Assembly: GCF_038397745.1 (NCBI RefSeq)
Contig: NZ_CP151636.1
Span: 496,001 to 560,000, forward strand
Reading direction: 5' to 3'
DNA from: Microbacterium sp. LWH11-1.2
Lineage (GTDB): Bacteria; Actinomycetota; Actinomycetes; Actinomycetales; Microbacteriaceae
Length of the DNA stretch: 64,000 nucleotides
Positions 8,880-16,499 of the stretch are shown here, in pieces. Positions within the stretch are counted from its first letter, which is position 1. Every line of letters begins with the position of its first letter. The notes beneath the pieces are model-generated. The model was not told the DNA's origin. It saw only the letters and a program-made list of their open reading frames with translations, and searched no databases. The translations under genes were made by a program, and so were the position numbers.

Positions 8880-9239
8880 TCAGAGCGCAGCGCCGAGCAT
8901 GAGCCCGAGCCCCGCCGCGGCGAGCCCCAGCACCAGCATCCCGATCGCGTTGACAGCGGATGCCGGGCGCTCGCCGTCGCGCCAGAGCGCGACCGTGTCG
9001 AGCATCGCGGTGCTGAAGGTCGTGTAGCCGCCGAGCAGACCCGCGCCGAGGAGGAACGCCGCATCGGGCAGCGCGGTGGTCACGAGGCCGAGCGCGAAGG
9101 ACCCGGTGACGTTCACGATGAGGATGCCCCACGGGAGACGGCGGCCGGCGAGACGCGCGACGCCGAGGTCGGCGAGGTAGCGCAGCACGGCGCCGATCCC
9201 GCCGGCGAGGGCAGCCGCGACGAAGAGCAGCGGATTCAC
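8880..9239 (-). CDS. crcB: Fluoride efflux channel subunit CrcB/FluC (second gene)
   Basis: A 119-residue protein with four membrane helices and the Fluc signatures: GGIGAVLRY near the N-terminus, VNVTGSFALG in helix 2 and GGYTTFSTAMLDTVAL in helix 3 (the Phe/Thr-Ser pore segment). It forms a passive fluoride channel in the membrane. The open frame runs far upstream, but homology and a GTGA overlap with the partner gene place the start at the GTG ending at 9239. Neighbouring crcB pairs usually encode the two different halves of a heterodimer. Confidence 0.93.
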   Translation of the reverse strand: MNPLLFVAAALAGGIGAVLRYLADLGVARLAGRRLPWGILIVNVTGSFALGLVTTALPDAAFLLGAGLLGGYTTFSTAMLDTVALWRDGERPASAVNAIGMLVLGLAAAGLGLMLGAAL

Positions 9240-9625
9240 GACGCGGCCTCCGTCGTCCGGCGAGGGCGGCCGAGTCGCAGGCCGAGAGACGCGGCGGCGA
9301 CGCCCAGCATGAGACTTCCGAGGGCGTAGGCCCCGGCCAGCAGCGGCGCGTCCGTCCACAGCGCCAGCGTGCCGGTCATGAACGCGCTGTATGTCGTGAA
9401 CCCGCCGAGCACGCCGGTGCCGAGCAGCAGTCGAAGATCGGTGGATGCCGCAAGGCGCGCGGCGACGACGCCGATCAGGAACGCCCCGAGGATGTTCGCG
9501 ACGAGGACCGCGACCGGGAATCCGCCCTGGTCGGGGATCGCGAGCCCCAGCCCCAGCCGGGCCGCCGTGCCGACCGTGCCGCCGAGGGCGACGAGCAGGA
9601 CGCGGCGGAAGTTCACTTTCGTCAC
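9236..9625 (-). CDS. crcB: Fluoride efflux channel subunit CrcB/FluC (first gene)
   Basis: A protein of 129 residues (126 if the inner start is used) with four membrane helices. The motifs are VALGGTVGTAARLG, VANILGAFLIGVV and LGGFTTYSAFMTGTLAL. It overlaps the second crcB gene by four bases (GTGA), so they are translated together and likely form a heterodimer. The start is uncertain: GTG at 9625, or GTG at 9616, which follows a TACAGT -10-like box by 7 bases as a leaderless mRNA would. I looked for a fluoride riboswitch upstream and did not see one. Confidence 0.92.
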   Translation of the reverse strand: MTKVNFRRVLLVALGGTVGTAARLGLGLAIPDQGGFPVAVLVANILGAFLIGVVAARLAASTDLRLLLGTGVLGGFTTYSAFMTGTLALWTDAPLLAGAYALGSLMLGVAAASLGLRLGRPRRTTEAAS

Positions 9626-9702
9626 TGTAGTCGCCTGTGGCAGCGCGGCGCCCCGATGTCAAGGCAGTGGGTCCTGAGCCGCCGAGGGCGTTGACTGAGC
9701 GC

Positions 9703-11232
9703 ATGAATCCGCTCTGGAAGACCGGCACGCTCCCGTCCCTCGGCTCGCCGTTCGAGCCGGGTGCCTCGCACGATGTCGTCATCGTGGGAGCGGGGCTCAC
9801 CGGCCTGAGCACCGCGGTGATGCTGACCCGCGCCGGTCTCGATGTGGCCGTGATCGAGTCGGGCGACATCGCCGAGCTCGCGACCGGAGGGAACACCGGC
9901 AAGCTCTCGCTGCTGCAGGGCAAGCGGCTCGCCGAGATCCGCCGCCACCACCCCGCTGCGCTCGTGCGCGCCTACGTCGACGCGAACCGCGAGGGCATGG
10001 AGTGGCTGATCGCGTTCGCCGACAGCGCGGGAGTCCCGTACACGTGGCGCACGGACCACTCCTACGCGCAGACGCCCGACGGACTCGAGACGGTGCGGGC
10101 GCAGCATGCCGCCGCACGCGAGGCGGGACTCGCGACGAGGATGCTGACTCCGAGCGACCTGGATGCGACCCCGTTCCCGGTCGCCGGGGCCGTCGCGCTC
10201 GACGACCAGGTGACGATCGACCCCGTGGTGATCACGCGCGCCCTCGCAGGGGAGTTCCTCGAGGAGGGCGGGACCCTGCACACCGGCATCCGCGCCACCG
10301 GCGTTCACGCCCTCCCCTCGGCGCGTGTCGAGACGGCGGAAGGACCGCTCTTCGCCGACCACATCGTGCTCGCCACCGGAAGCCCCCTCCTCGACCGCGG
10401 CCTGTACTTCACCAAGACCAGCGGGATGCGGTCGTACTGCGTCTCGTTCCGCGTGCCCGGCGAGGCACCGACCGGCACCTTCCTCTCGGTCGATGCGTCG
10501 ACCCGCTCGATCCGCCCGGTGACGGAGACCGACGGCCCCGCCGGCACGGCGCAGCTCGTCGTCGGCGGGAACGGCCACCCGGTCGGACGCTCGGACAGCG
10601 AGGCCGCGGCGATCGAGGACCTGGTGTCGTGGACCGCGCAGCACTTCCCGGGCGCGGAGGAGACGCACCGCTGGTCGGCGCAGGACTACACCTCGCACAA
10701 CCAGATCCCGTTCGTCGGAGCGATGCCGCGCGGACTCGGCGCGATCCGATTCGCCACCGGCTACGCGAAGTGGGGGCTCTCGAATGCTCCGGCCGCGGCA
10801 CTGCGCCTCACCGCCGAGATCCTCGGCACCGGGTGGCGCGACCGGCCCCGCTGGATGAACGCGCTGGCCACACGGCTGACCGTGCCTGCCGATCTCGCGA
10901 CGGGCGCGGTCGAGGGCGCCAAGGTCGCGGCGGCCGCCGCCTCCGGGTGGGCGGGCGCCGAATCGCGACAGATTCCAGTCCCCCGCCCCGAGGAGGGCAG
11001 CGGCGTGCGGGCCAACAGAGCGGGGCTCCCGGTCGGGATCTCGACCGTCGACGGCGTCACACGGGCGGTCTCGGCCGTGTGCACGCATCTCGGCGGGGTG
11101 CTCGAATGGAACGACGCGGAGTGCACCTGGGACTGCCCGCTGCACGCCTCCCGCTTCGCTCCCGACGGCACGCGCATCGAAGGCCCGGCACTCAAGGACC
11201 TCCCGGAGCTGCCGCGGGTCGGCCGCCCCTGA
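9703..11232 (+). CDS. FAD-dependent oxidoreductase with C-terminal Rieske [2Fe-2S] domain
   Basis: A 509-residue fusion. Residues 25-55 hold the FAD Rossmann motif VVIVGAGLTGLSTAVMLTRAG. A D-amino-acid-oxidase-type domain runs to about 390, with FVGAMPRG and FATGYAKWGLSNAPAAA as the C-terminal FAD contacts. The last ~90 residues are a Rieske domain: Cys460-x-His462 and Cys478-x2-His481, bound as CTHLGG and CPLHASRF. Actinobacteria and bacilli have this fused architecture, but the substrate is unknown. I choose ATG 9703 (MNPLWKTG) over the in-frame ATG at 9637, because the extra residues look like intergenic DNA. The gene stands alone, divergent from crcB. Confidence 0.9.
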   Translation: MNPLWKTGTLPSLGSPFEPGASHDVVIVGAGLTGLSTAVMLTRAGLDVAVIESGDIAELATGGNTGKLSLLQGKRLAEIRRHHPAALVRAYVDANREGMEWLIAFADSAGVPYTWRTDHSYAQTPDGLETVRAQHAAAREAGLATRMLTPSDLDATPFPVAGAVALDDQVTIDPVVITRALAGEFLEEGGTLHTGIRATGVHALPSARVETAEGPLFADHIVLATGSPLLDRGLYFTKTSGMRSYCVSFRVPGEAPTGTFLSVDASTRSIRPVTETDGPAGTAQLVVGGNGHPVGRSDSEAAAIEDLVSWTAQHFPGAEETHRWSAQDYTSHNQIPFVGAMPRGLGAIRFATGYAKWGLSNAPAAALRLTAEILGTGWRDRPRWMNALATRLTVPADLATGAVEGAKVAAAAASGWAGAESRQIPVPRPEEGSGVRANRAGLPVGISTVDGVTRAVSAVCTHLGGVLEWNDAECTWDCPLHASRFAPDGTRIEGPALKDLPELPRVGRP

Positions 11233-11241
11233 CGCCCGGGC

Positions 11242-12063
11242 TCACGATTCGTGCGTGAGCCTTCCGGTCGGCGCGTCATCCCAGCCCTGCTGCGGAGAGT
11301 CGCAGGTCTCGCGGAACACGTACTGGGACGCGAGCTTGCGCTGGCTGCTCGACCAGTCGATCGCCGGACGGCGCTGCTCGGGCGGCAGGTAGCCGAGCCG
11401 GTACACGGCCATCAGCTCGAGATCGTCCGGCACCTTCAGCAGGCGGATGATCTCCTCCCACCGACCGGGCACCTCCATCGGGAAGGAGATGAACTGGATG
11501 CCCATGCCGAGCTCGACCGTGGTGAGCCAGATGTTCTCCATGGCCGCGCCCATGCTGAACACCGAGTAGAACGACGAGAGCTGACCGGGGCGGTACTCGC
11601 TGCGATCCAGCATGACCCCGAGCAGCAGCGGGGATCCCGCGACGAGCTTCCGGTTCTCGGAGCCCAGGGTCTTCGGCACGCCGAACGTGTTCATCAGCGT
11701 CTGGCCGCGCTTGGTGAACACCTGGCTCGTGAACGGCCGGAGCGCGGCAGGGAGCTTGTCGAACAGCATCCCGCTGCGCTTCTCCTCCATCTCGGCCTCG
11801 CTGAAGCGGAAGTACGGCTTGTACCGCTCGAAGAAGGTGCCGTTCGACATCGCCTCGGTCATGCTCTCGCCCGAGATGCGCGCGATCTCCTCGATGGTGT
11901 CGCGGCTCTCGATCACGACGAACCGCCAGGGCTGACTGTTCAGCTGGGAGGGAGCGCGTCCCGCCGCTTCGAGCAGCAGAAGCTGGTGCTCCTCGGAGAC
12001 CGGATCCGGCAGAAGCGGCCCGTTCGTGGTCTTGCGGCGGCGGATGGCGTCGAGCAGTTCCAT
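11242..12063 (-). CDS. Nitroreductase family protein
   Basis: A 273-residue FMN-dependent nitroreductase-like protein. The N-terminus [14 protein letters not shown] carries the Arg-Arg-(x)-(S/T) FMN phosphate contacts, followed by [16 protein letters not shown] (FMN-binding Ser/Asn/Gln-Pro-Trp). [17 protein letters not shown] is the helix at the dimer interface, and [10 protein letters not shown] is the C-terminal FMN loop. It likely reduces nitro or quinone compounds using NAD(P)H. The open frame continues upstream into the neighbouring gene's region, but the ATG at 12063 gives the proper family start. It follows a small membrane protein gene with a gap of only four bases, so the two are cotranscribed. 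Confidence 0.9.
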   Translation of the reverse strand: MELLDAIRRRKTTNGPLLPDPVSEEHQLLLLEAAGRAPSQLNSQPWRFVVIESRDTIEEIARISGESMTEAMSNGTFFERYKPYFRFSEAEMEEKRSGMLFDKLPAALRPFTSQVFTKRGQTLMNTFGVPKTLGSENRKLVAGSPLLLGVMLDRSEYRPGQLSSFYSVFSMGAAMENIWLTTVELGMGIQFISFPMEVPGRWEEIIRLLKVPDDLELMAVYRLGYLPPEQRRPAIDWSSSQRKLASQYVFRETCDSPQQGWDDAPTGRLTHES

Positions 12064-12067
12064 GCGT

Positions 12068-12442
12068 TCACTTCCGGTCGGCTCGGAGCGAGCACACGAG
12101 GCCCGCGAGGAGGAAAGGGGCGGCGGCGAGCGCGGTGAGCGGATGCCGGCGACCGTGGGTCCCGAGATACGGGATGGCCGCGAGAGGCGCGGCGGCGGGG
12201 AGGAGCAGGAGGGCCGCACGGCGGCTCGCTTCGCGCGGCGCCGACCGGAACAGGCCCACGACCACAGCGGCCGCGGTCGTCGCGCAGGTCGCGATGTAGA
12301 TCGCGTGGTGCACCCACCGGAAGTTCGTGGTGTCGACGACTCTCGTCGCGACGGCCGTGCCGAGGGCGACGTTGGCGGTGTACGCGGCGGCGGCAGCCAC
12401 GAACAGCGGCGCAGCGGCGCTGCGTCGGGGTGGCTGCCTCAT
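12068..12442 (-). CDS. Small four-helix membrane protein of unknown function
   Basis: A 124-residue, strongly hydrophobic protein. Likely membrane segments are at residues 10-30, 43-63, 75-95 and 100-118. The short loops carry HH (residues 45-46) and an RRHP stretch. I do not recognise a named family. It stops four bases before the nitroreductase start, so the pair form an operon, which could mean a role near a redox cofactor or simply shared transcription. The upstream gap holds a large imperfect palindrome. Confidence 0.7.
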   Translation of the reverse strand: MRQPPRRSAAAPLFVAAAAAYTANVALGTAVATRVVDTTNFRWVHHAIYIATCATTAAAVVVGLFRSAPREASRRAALLLLPAAAPLAAIPYLGTHGRRHPLTALAAAPFLLAGLVCSLRADRK

Positions 12443-12472
12443 GCCCCGACCCTACGCCTCACCGCCGGATGC

Positions 12473-12550
12473 CGAACCACCCCTTGCGCGCGAGCGGCCC
12501 CCTTGAGTGCGACCACGAAGGGGTGGCTCGTACGCAAAGGGGCCGCTCGG
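12473..12550. repeat. Large imperfect inverted repeat with swapped blocks
   Basis: Between two genes on the minus strand lie two arms of about 32 bases. Each carries one CCACCCCTT block and one CGAGCGGCCCC block, but the blocks are in opposite order in the two arms, so alternative hairpins can form. The linker is GAGTGCGACCACG. It may end transcription of the merR gene just upstream. No coding sequence is seen. Confidence 0.65.
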
Positions 12551-12563
12551 GTGCGGTGCGACG

Positions 12564-13343
12564 CTAGAGGTTGCCGTCCGCGTAGATGCGGAGCGCATCG
12601 CGGACGAACTCCGCGCCCTGCGTGCCGCCGGATGCGGTCGCGTAGTTCGCGCCGAAGCGCGGGTCGGCGACATACATCTCGCCGAGCCCGATCACGTAGC
12701 CCTTGACGTCGCCGCCCGGGACGGATGCAGGAGTGCCGGGCACACCGGTCAGCCACTCGACGTGGCGACGGGCGACGGCCTGAGCCTCAGCGGATGCCGG
12801 ATCGACACCGCTCTCGGCGGCGGCGATCCAGTCGCGTGCGAGATCGGACACGCGCTGCTGCCAGTCGGCACGCTCGGCATCCGTCATCCCGCGCCACCAG
12901 CGGTCGCTGTCGGCGTAGGCCTTCTTGCCCCAACGGTCCTCGACCTCCTCCTTGTACCGGGTGTGGTCGAAGCCGTCGAACATGTTCTCTGCCATGAGTT
13001 CTTCACCTCCTCTCAATGCGTCGATGGTGGATTCGACCGACGCGATCTGTCGCGCCAGCCGGGTCTGCTCCTCGCGCAGCAGCGCGAGATGGGTCTGCAG
13101 GGCGGATGCCTCCTCACTCTCCTTCGCGAGGATCTCGGCGATCTGCGGTAGCCCGAGCCCGAGTTCCCTCAGCAGCAGGATGCGCTGCAGACGCACGAGA
13201 GCCTGTCCGTCGTAGTGGCGATAGCCGTTGGTCGCGATGCGCGACGGCGGGAGCAGCCCGACGTCGTCGTAGTGACGCAGCGTGCGGCTGGTGGTTCCCG
13301 CGAGCCGCGCGATCTCCTGAATGGACCAGTCCTTCTGCTCCAT
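12564..13343 (-). CDS. MerR family regulator with TipAS effector domain
   Basis: A 259-residue TipA-like regulator. Residues 5-75 form the MerR winged helix (SIQEIARLAGTTSRTLRHYDDVGLLPPSR, NGYRHYDGQ). Residues 75-115 form a coiled-coil dimerisation helix. Residues ~125-255 are the TipAS domain (FDGFDHTRYKEEVEDRWG, AYADSDRWW), which in TipA binds thiopeptide antibiotics. It has a strong GGAAGGAGG site and a classic MerR-type promoter with a 19-bp spacer, so it most likely activates its own gene when a ligand binds. No other target gene is adjacent. Confidence 0.92.
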   Translation of the reverse strand: MEQKDWSIQEIARLAGTTSRTLRHYDDVGLLPPSRIATNGYRHYDGQALVRLQRILLLRELGLGLPQIAEILAKESEEASALQTHLALLREEQTRLARQIASVESTIDALRGGEELMAENMFDGFDHTRYKEEVEDRWGKKAYADSDRWWRGMTDAERADWQQRVSDLARDWIAAAESGVDPASAEAQAVARRHVEWLTGVPGTPASVPGGDVKGYVIGLGEMYVADPRFGANYATASGGTQGAEFVRDALRIYADGNL

Positions 13344-13373
13344 CTGCAGCCTCCTTCCGTTGTCGATGTCTCG

Positions 13374-13404
13374 ACTCTAGAAGTTGACGTTACGTCAAGG
13401 TCAA
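13374..13404 (-). promoter_or_regulatory. MerR-type promoter with 19-bp spacer and central dyad
   Basis: Read on the minus strand, the -35 is TTGACC (13399-13404) and the -10 is TAGAGT (13374-13379). The 19-bp spacer contains the perfect 15-bp palindrome TTGACGTAACGTCAA (13384-13398). A long spacer with a dyad inside it is the hallmark of promoters that MerR proteins untwist. The merR/tipA-like gene starts about 30 bases downstream. Confidence 0.85.
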
Positions 13405-13478
13405 GCCGGCATCGGGATTCGGAACAAGGCGCTGCCCTGACGCGGGCGGCGCCTTTTCTGTGAAGTCAGCCGGCCCTC

Positions 13479-13533
13479 TTGACATGATCGAGATATATCG
13501 TGTTACTCTCAATCCACACGATATATCTCGATC
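13479..13533 (+). promoter_or_regulatory. Promoter inside a 17-bp inverted repeat, likely PadR operator
   Basis: Arms GATCGAGATATATCGTG (13486-13502) and its perfect complement (13517-13533) flank 14 bases. TTGACA (13479-13484) is the probable -35, and a TACTCT-like -10 (about 13504-13509, preceded by TG) lies between the arms. A bound PadR dimer pair would therefore cover the promoter. The GATATATC cores resemble PadR operators. The downstream operon ends with its own padR gene, so autorepression is the simplest reading. Confidence 0.8.
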
Positions 13534-13556
13534 CCCCGAAACCAGGAGAAGCAGAC

Positions 13557-14399
13557 ATGACCGAGAAGTGGCTCATCGCCCCCGGCGAGGAACGCGTCAT
13601 CGACATCGAATCCATCAGCCGGCTCAAGGTCGGTCTCGTCGGCGGCCAGGTCGACATCGTCGCGCACGACGAACCCGGCATCCGCATCGAGGTGCACGGC
13701 GTCACCACCAAGGACCTCCGCATCGAATCCCACGACGGCGAGGTCGAGATCGACCACCCGCAGCTCGGCTGGGACAACTTCCTCGAGGTGTTCCGCAACT
13801 TCGGCTCCGGCGGCCCCCGCGCCGAGGTGAGCGTGGCCGTTCCGCGGTCGATCGCCCTGAACCTCGGCGTCGTCAGCGCCGGCGCCCTGGTGTCCGGCAT
13901 CCGCAACGACGCCCGGCTCAACACCGTCTCCGGCGACATCATCGTCGACACCCTCATCGGCGATCTCAACGTGAACTCCGTCTCGGGCGATGTCCAGGTG
14001 CGCGGACTCACCGGCTCGATCACCGCCAACAGCGTCTCGGGAGACGTCGCCGTGACGGGCACGGTCCGCAAGGCCACCGTCGATATCGTCTCCGGCTCGA
14101 CCCTGGTGGATGCCGCGGGCGACGTGAACACCATCAACGTCAACTCCGTCTCGGGCGGGACCACCGTGCGCCTCGACGAGTCGCTCGCCGCGAACTACGT
14201 CATCCGCTCGCTCAGCGGACGCCTGCTCATCGACGGCGTCGAGCGCAGCTCCTCCGGCCCCAGCAACTACACCGGCACCACCGGCGAGCTCGCCGGACGC
14301 TTCGTCGACCTCCGGGCGAACTCCGTCTCCGGCGGCGTCACGGTGCTCCGCCGCGCTCCCGAATCGATCACGAACGACGCGGAGTGGGAGGAATCATGA
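13557..14399 (+). CDS. DUF4097 family beta-strand repeat protein
   Basis: A 280-residue protein built from repeated short beta strands with the recurring phrase NSVSGDV / TVSGDI, typical of DUF4097 (LiaG-like) right-handed beta folds. No signal peptide or membrane helix is visible, so it is predicted to be cytoplasmic. The function is unknown; family members often sit with PadR regulators and envelope-stress genes. ATG 13557 (MTEKWLIAPGEE) follows CAGGAGAAGCAG, a good ribosome site, and is preferred over the longer frame. The stop overlaps the padR start by four bases (ATGA). Confidence 0.9.
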   Translation: MTEKWLIAPGEERVIDIESISRLKVGLVGGQVDIVAHDEPGIRIEVHGVTTKDLRIESHDGEVEIDHPQLGWDNFLEVFRNFGSGGPRAEVSVAVPRSIALNLGVVSAGALVSGIRNDARLNTVSGDIIVDTLIGDLNVNSVSGDVQVRGLTGSITANSVSGDVAVTGTVRKATVDIVSGSTLVDAAGDVNTINVNSVSGGTTVRLDESLAANYVIRSLSGRLLIDGVERSSSGPSNYTGTTGELAGRFVDLRANSVSGGVTVLRRAPESITNDAEWEES

Positions 14400-15028
14400 G
14401 CCCCGCCGTCTTCTCCCACGGCGACCTTCGCCTGTACCTGCTGTCGCTTCTCGCCGAAGCGCCGCAGCACGGCTACGGCATCATCCAGTCGCTCACCGAT
14501 CGCACCGGGGGCACCTACACTCCCAGCGCCGGCACCATCTACCCGCGACTCGCGAAGCTCGAGGAGGAGGGCCTGGTCTCCAAGACCGTCGACGGCCGCA
14601 CCACCATCTACGCGATCACCGATGCCGGCCGCGCCGAACTCGCGTCGCGCGAGGGCGACCTCGCCGGCATCGAGGCGGGCCTCACGGACTCCGTGCGACT
14701 CATCGCGAACGAGGTGCGCCAGAGCGTGAAAGAGGCCATGAAGAGCCTCCGGGCCGACCTCGCCTCGGCAGAGCACGACGAGCGCTCGGCCGCGAAGAGC
14801 CGACCGCGCGCCGCGTCGGATGACGCCCGCATCATCAGTCGCGAAGAACTGCACCGTGCGGATGCCGTGGTCAATGCCTTCCGCGCACGGGTGCGGACCG
14901 ATCTGCGCACCCACGTCGCGAAGGGCGGCGTGCTCCCGGCATCCGTCGTCAGCGAGCTCGAGGACGGGCTGGATGCCGCCGCGCACGCGGTGACCCGCGC
15001 GCTCGGAGCGCTCGGCTCCGGCCGCTGA
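14396..15028 (+). CDS. PadR family transcriptional regulator
   Basis: A 210-residue regulator. The N-terminal winged helix spans residues 8-90 (LRLYLLSLLAEAPQHGYGIIQSLTDRTGG, SAGTIYPRLAKLEEEGLV, YAITDAGRAEL), the standard PadR layout. A longer C-terminal helical part follows and probably mediates dimerisation. It is translated together with the DUF4097 gene through an ATGA overlap. The large inverted repeat at 13486-13533 is its most likely operator. A strong terminator follows immediately, so the operon has two genes. Confidence 0.92.
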   Translation: MSPAVFSHGDLRLYLLSLLAEAPQHGYGIIQSLTDRTGGTYTPSAGTIYPRLAKLEEEGLVSKTVDGRTTIYAITDAGRAELASREGDLAGIEAGLTDSVRLIANEVRQSVKEAMKSLRADLASAEHDERSAAKSRPRAASDDARIISREELHRADAVVNAFRARVRTDLRTHVAKGGVLPASVVSELEDGLDAAAHAVTRALGALGSGR

Positions 15029-15037
15029 CGGGGTGGT

Positions 15038-15080
15038 CACGAGAGGCCCGGTGTCCGTCGAGGACACCGGGCCTCTCGTG
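15038..15080 (+). terminator. Terminator of the DUF4097-padR operon
   Basis: A perfect 19-bp stem, CACGAGAGGCCCGGTGTCC with its complement, has a 5-base loop. It starts 10 bases after the padR stop and lacks a clear T-run, which is common in high-GC actinobacteria. Confidence 0.85.
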
Positions 15081-15156
15081 CGTCCAGTCCGCCGAGGCGC
15101 CATACCCTGACGGCATGAGGGTTGACCGGACGAAGGGTTCCCCGAGCGGAAGGAAC

Positions 15157-15705
15157 CTACGCGTTCTCCGGCCAGATCTCCTTCTGCGAATCCGGCACGG
15201 ACTCCCCGAGCGGGACGACCAGCACGGACCGATGCTGACGATGCGTGAGCCGCGCGGCCACCGAGCCGGTGAAGAACTCCCGGATCGACTCGCCGATCCC
15301 GCGCTTGCGCGTGCCGACCACGATCAGCGACGCGTCGAGCTTGTTCGCGAGCTGCTTTATCGCCAGGGCGGGATCCCCGACCAGCTGCCGCGCGGTCCAG
15401 GTGAGACCGGTCCCGTCGAGGAGAGACGCGGCCGCCGCCTGCACGGCTTCGAACTCGGCCACCCCCGCGTCGAAGTTGATGTCGATGGGGGCGGAGTGCA
15501 CGTAGCCGTCGGGGTCCTCGTAGGTGACGAAGCGGGTGACGTCCACGTGCGCGACGACGAGCGGCGCACTGAGCAAACGGGCGAAGCGGACGGCCTCGTC
15601 GATCACATGCCGATCCTGATCGGGCTGCATGCCCACGATGACGGCTTTCTGCAGCGCTGCGTTCTGTGCGGCCTCGTCGGACGGGGTGGAGGTGCTGTCA
15701 GTCAT
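15157..15705 (-). CDS. Universal stress protein (UspA) family
   Basis: A 182-residue protein with one Usp domain. The fold begins with KAVIVGMQPDQDRHVIDEAVRFARLLSAPLVVAHVD. The ATP-binding loop near the C-terminus is VVGTRKRGIGESIREFFTGSVAARLTHRQHRSVLVVP, which matches the G-2x-G-9x-G-(S/T) pattern, so it probably binds ATP. ATG 15705 is chosen because GGAG lies 8 bases upstream; an in-frame GTG at 15723 would place that site inside the gene. It is a single gene, divergent from DUF3073. Confidence 0.88.
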   Translation of the reverse strand: MTDSTSTPSDEAAQNAALQKAVIVGMQPDQDRHVIDEAVRFARLLSAPLVVAHVDVTRFVTYEDPDGYVHSAPIDINFDAGVAEFEAVQAAAASLLDGTGLTWTARQLVGDPALAIKQLANKLDASLIVVGTRKRGIGESIREFFTGSVAARLTHRQHRSVLVVPLGESVPDSQKEIWPENA

Positions 15706-15854
15706 GAGAATCGCTCCGTTCACCTGCCTGGCGTCGGCCAGAGGGTCTTACCCGCGTGCTATTCTGAATGCTACTCTTACCGGCTTCGAGCCGGTGTCGT
15801 GAAATGCATCGGGCTCCTGTCGCCCGCAGCTGAAATCGTGAGGGGGTCTGGCGT

Positions 15855-16040
15855 ATGGGCCGTGGCCGTCAGAAGGCGAAGCACACAAAGATCGCCCGCG
15901 AACTCAAGGCGTACAGTCCGTCGGTGAACTACTCCGCGCTCGAGCGCGAGCTGGGTCATCCGACAGACGAAGACGCCTACGTCGACAAGTGGGCCGACGA
16001 GTACGCAGACGAAGACGAGGACGAGCTGGAAAAGGCCTGA
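15855..16040 (+). CDS. DUF3073 small conserved actinobacterial protein
   Basis: A 61-residue protein beginning MGRGRQKAKHTKIARELKAYSP, the invariant start of DUF3073. The N-terminal half is basic and the C-terminal half is very acidic (DEDEDELEKA). The function is unknown; the family is restricted to Actinobacteria and usually highly expressed, often near purine genes. GAGGGGG lies 9 bases upstream, and the AT-richer stretch at 15765-15780 (TATTCT) may be its -10. A terminator hairpin follows. Confidence 0.92.
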   Translation: MGRGRQKAKHTKIARELKAYSPSVNYSALERELGHPTDEDAYVDKWADEYADEDEDELEKA

Positions 16041-16059
16041 CCGCCTGCTCCGTCGTTCC

Positions 16060-16082
16060 GCCCCCGTGCGACCCACGGGGGC
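16060..16082 (+). terminator. Terminator after DUF3073
   Basis: A 9-bp stem GCCCCCGTG / CACGGGGGC with a 5-base loop, 20 bases past the stop codon. It lies between convergent genes and could serve both. Confidence 0.8.
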
Positions 16083-16104
16083 TTCGTCGTGCCCGCGGAT
16101 CGGG

Positions 16105-16440
16105 TCAGGACGCGCTCGACCGCTGATCTTCCAGCGACCAGACCTGCTCGATCGGCAGGAACCCCTCTTCGCCGTCGGGTCCGTGGAAGCCGTCGACGAA
16201 TCGACCGATATCGGCCTGCCATGCGGCATTCGCCGGCGCGGCGTCGACGATGCGCATCGCCCGGTCGAAGTCGTCGCACTCGACCAGGTGGAACAGGTTC
16301 CTGCCCGACCGCCAGATGATCCAGTCATGGATGCCGGCTTCGGCGAACAGGTCGCGCAGGTCGTCGGGGATCCGTGCGTGATGCGATCGGTACTGGTCGA
16401 CAGCTCCGTCCACGATGACCGAGTGCAGGGCGATACGCAT
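16105..16440 (-). CDS. L-rhamnose mutarotase family protein
   Basis: A 111-residue RhaM-type protein (usual length 104-110) that interconverts anomers of L-rhamnose or a similar sugar. Family blocks are RIALHSVIVDGAVDQYRSHHARIPDDLRDLFAEAGIHDWIIWRSGRNLFHLVECDDF, with the catalytic-type Tyr and His residues near the start and the Trp-rich centre, and the C-terminal W-x-x-D. A strong AGGAGGAA site is present. No rhamnose catabolic genes adjoin it, so the true sugar is open. Confidence 0.87.
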   Translation of the reverse strand: MRIALHSVIVDGAVDQYRSHHARIPDDLRDLFAEAGIHDWIIWRSGRNLFHLVECDDFDRAMRIVDAAPANAAWQADIGRFVDGFHGPDGEEGFLPIEQVWSLEDQRSSAS

Positions 16441-16499
16441 GTTTCCTCCTAGCCGGTGACCCCCGGCGACAGTGTGACGTGACCTGCGAGAATCATTTC

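Noticed and set aside
5007..9329. 1,440-codon plus-strand open frame opposite the RND and tetR genes
   Set aside because: Same reason: it has shadow-frame composition (Arg/His/Asp-rich) and the opposite strand has strong family matches.
9626..9702. Fluoride riboswitch before the crcB pair
   Set aside because: The short gap lacks the conserved crcB-motif core, and a leaderless or near-leaderless start fits better.
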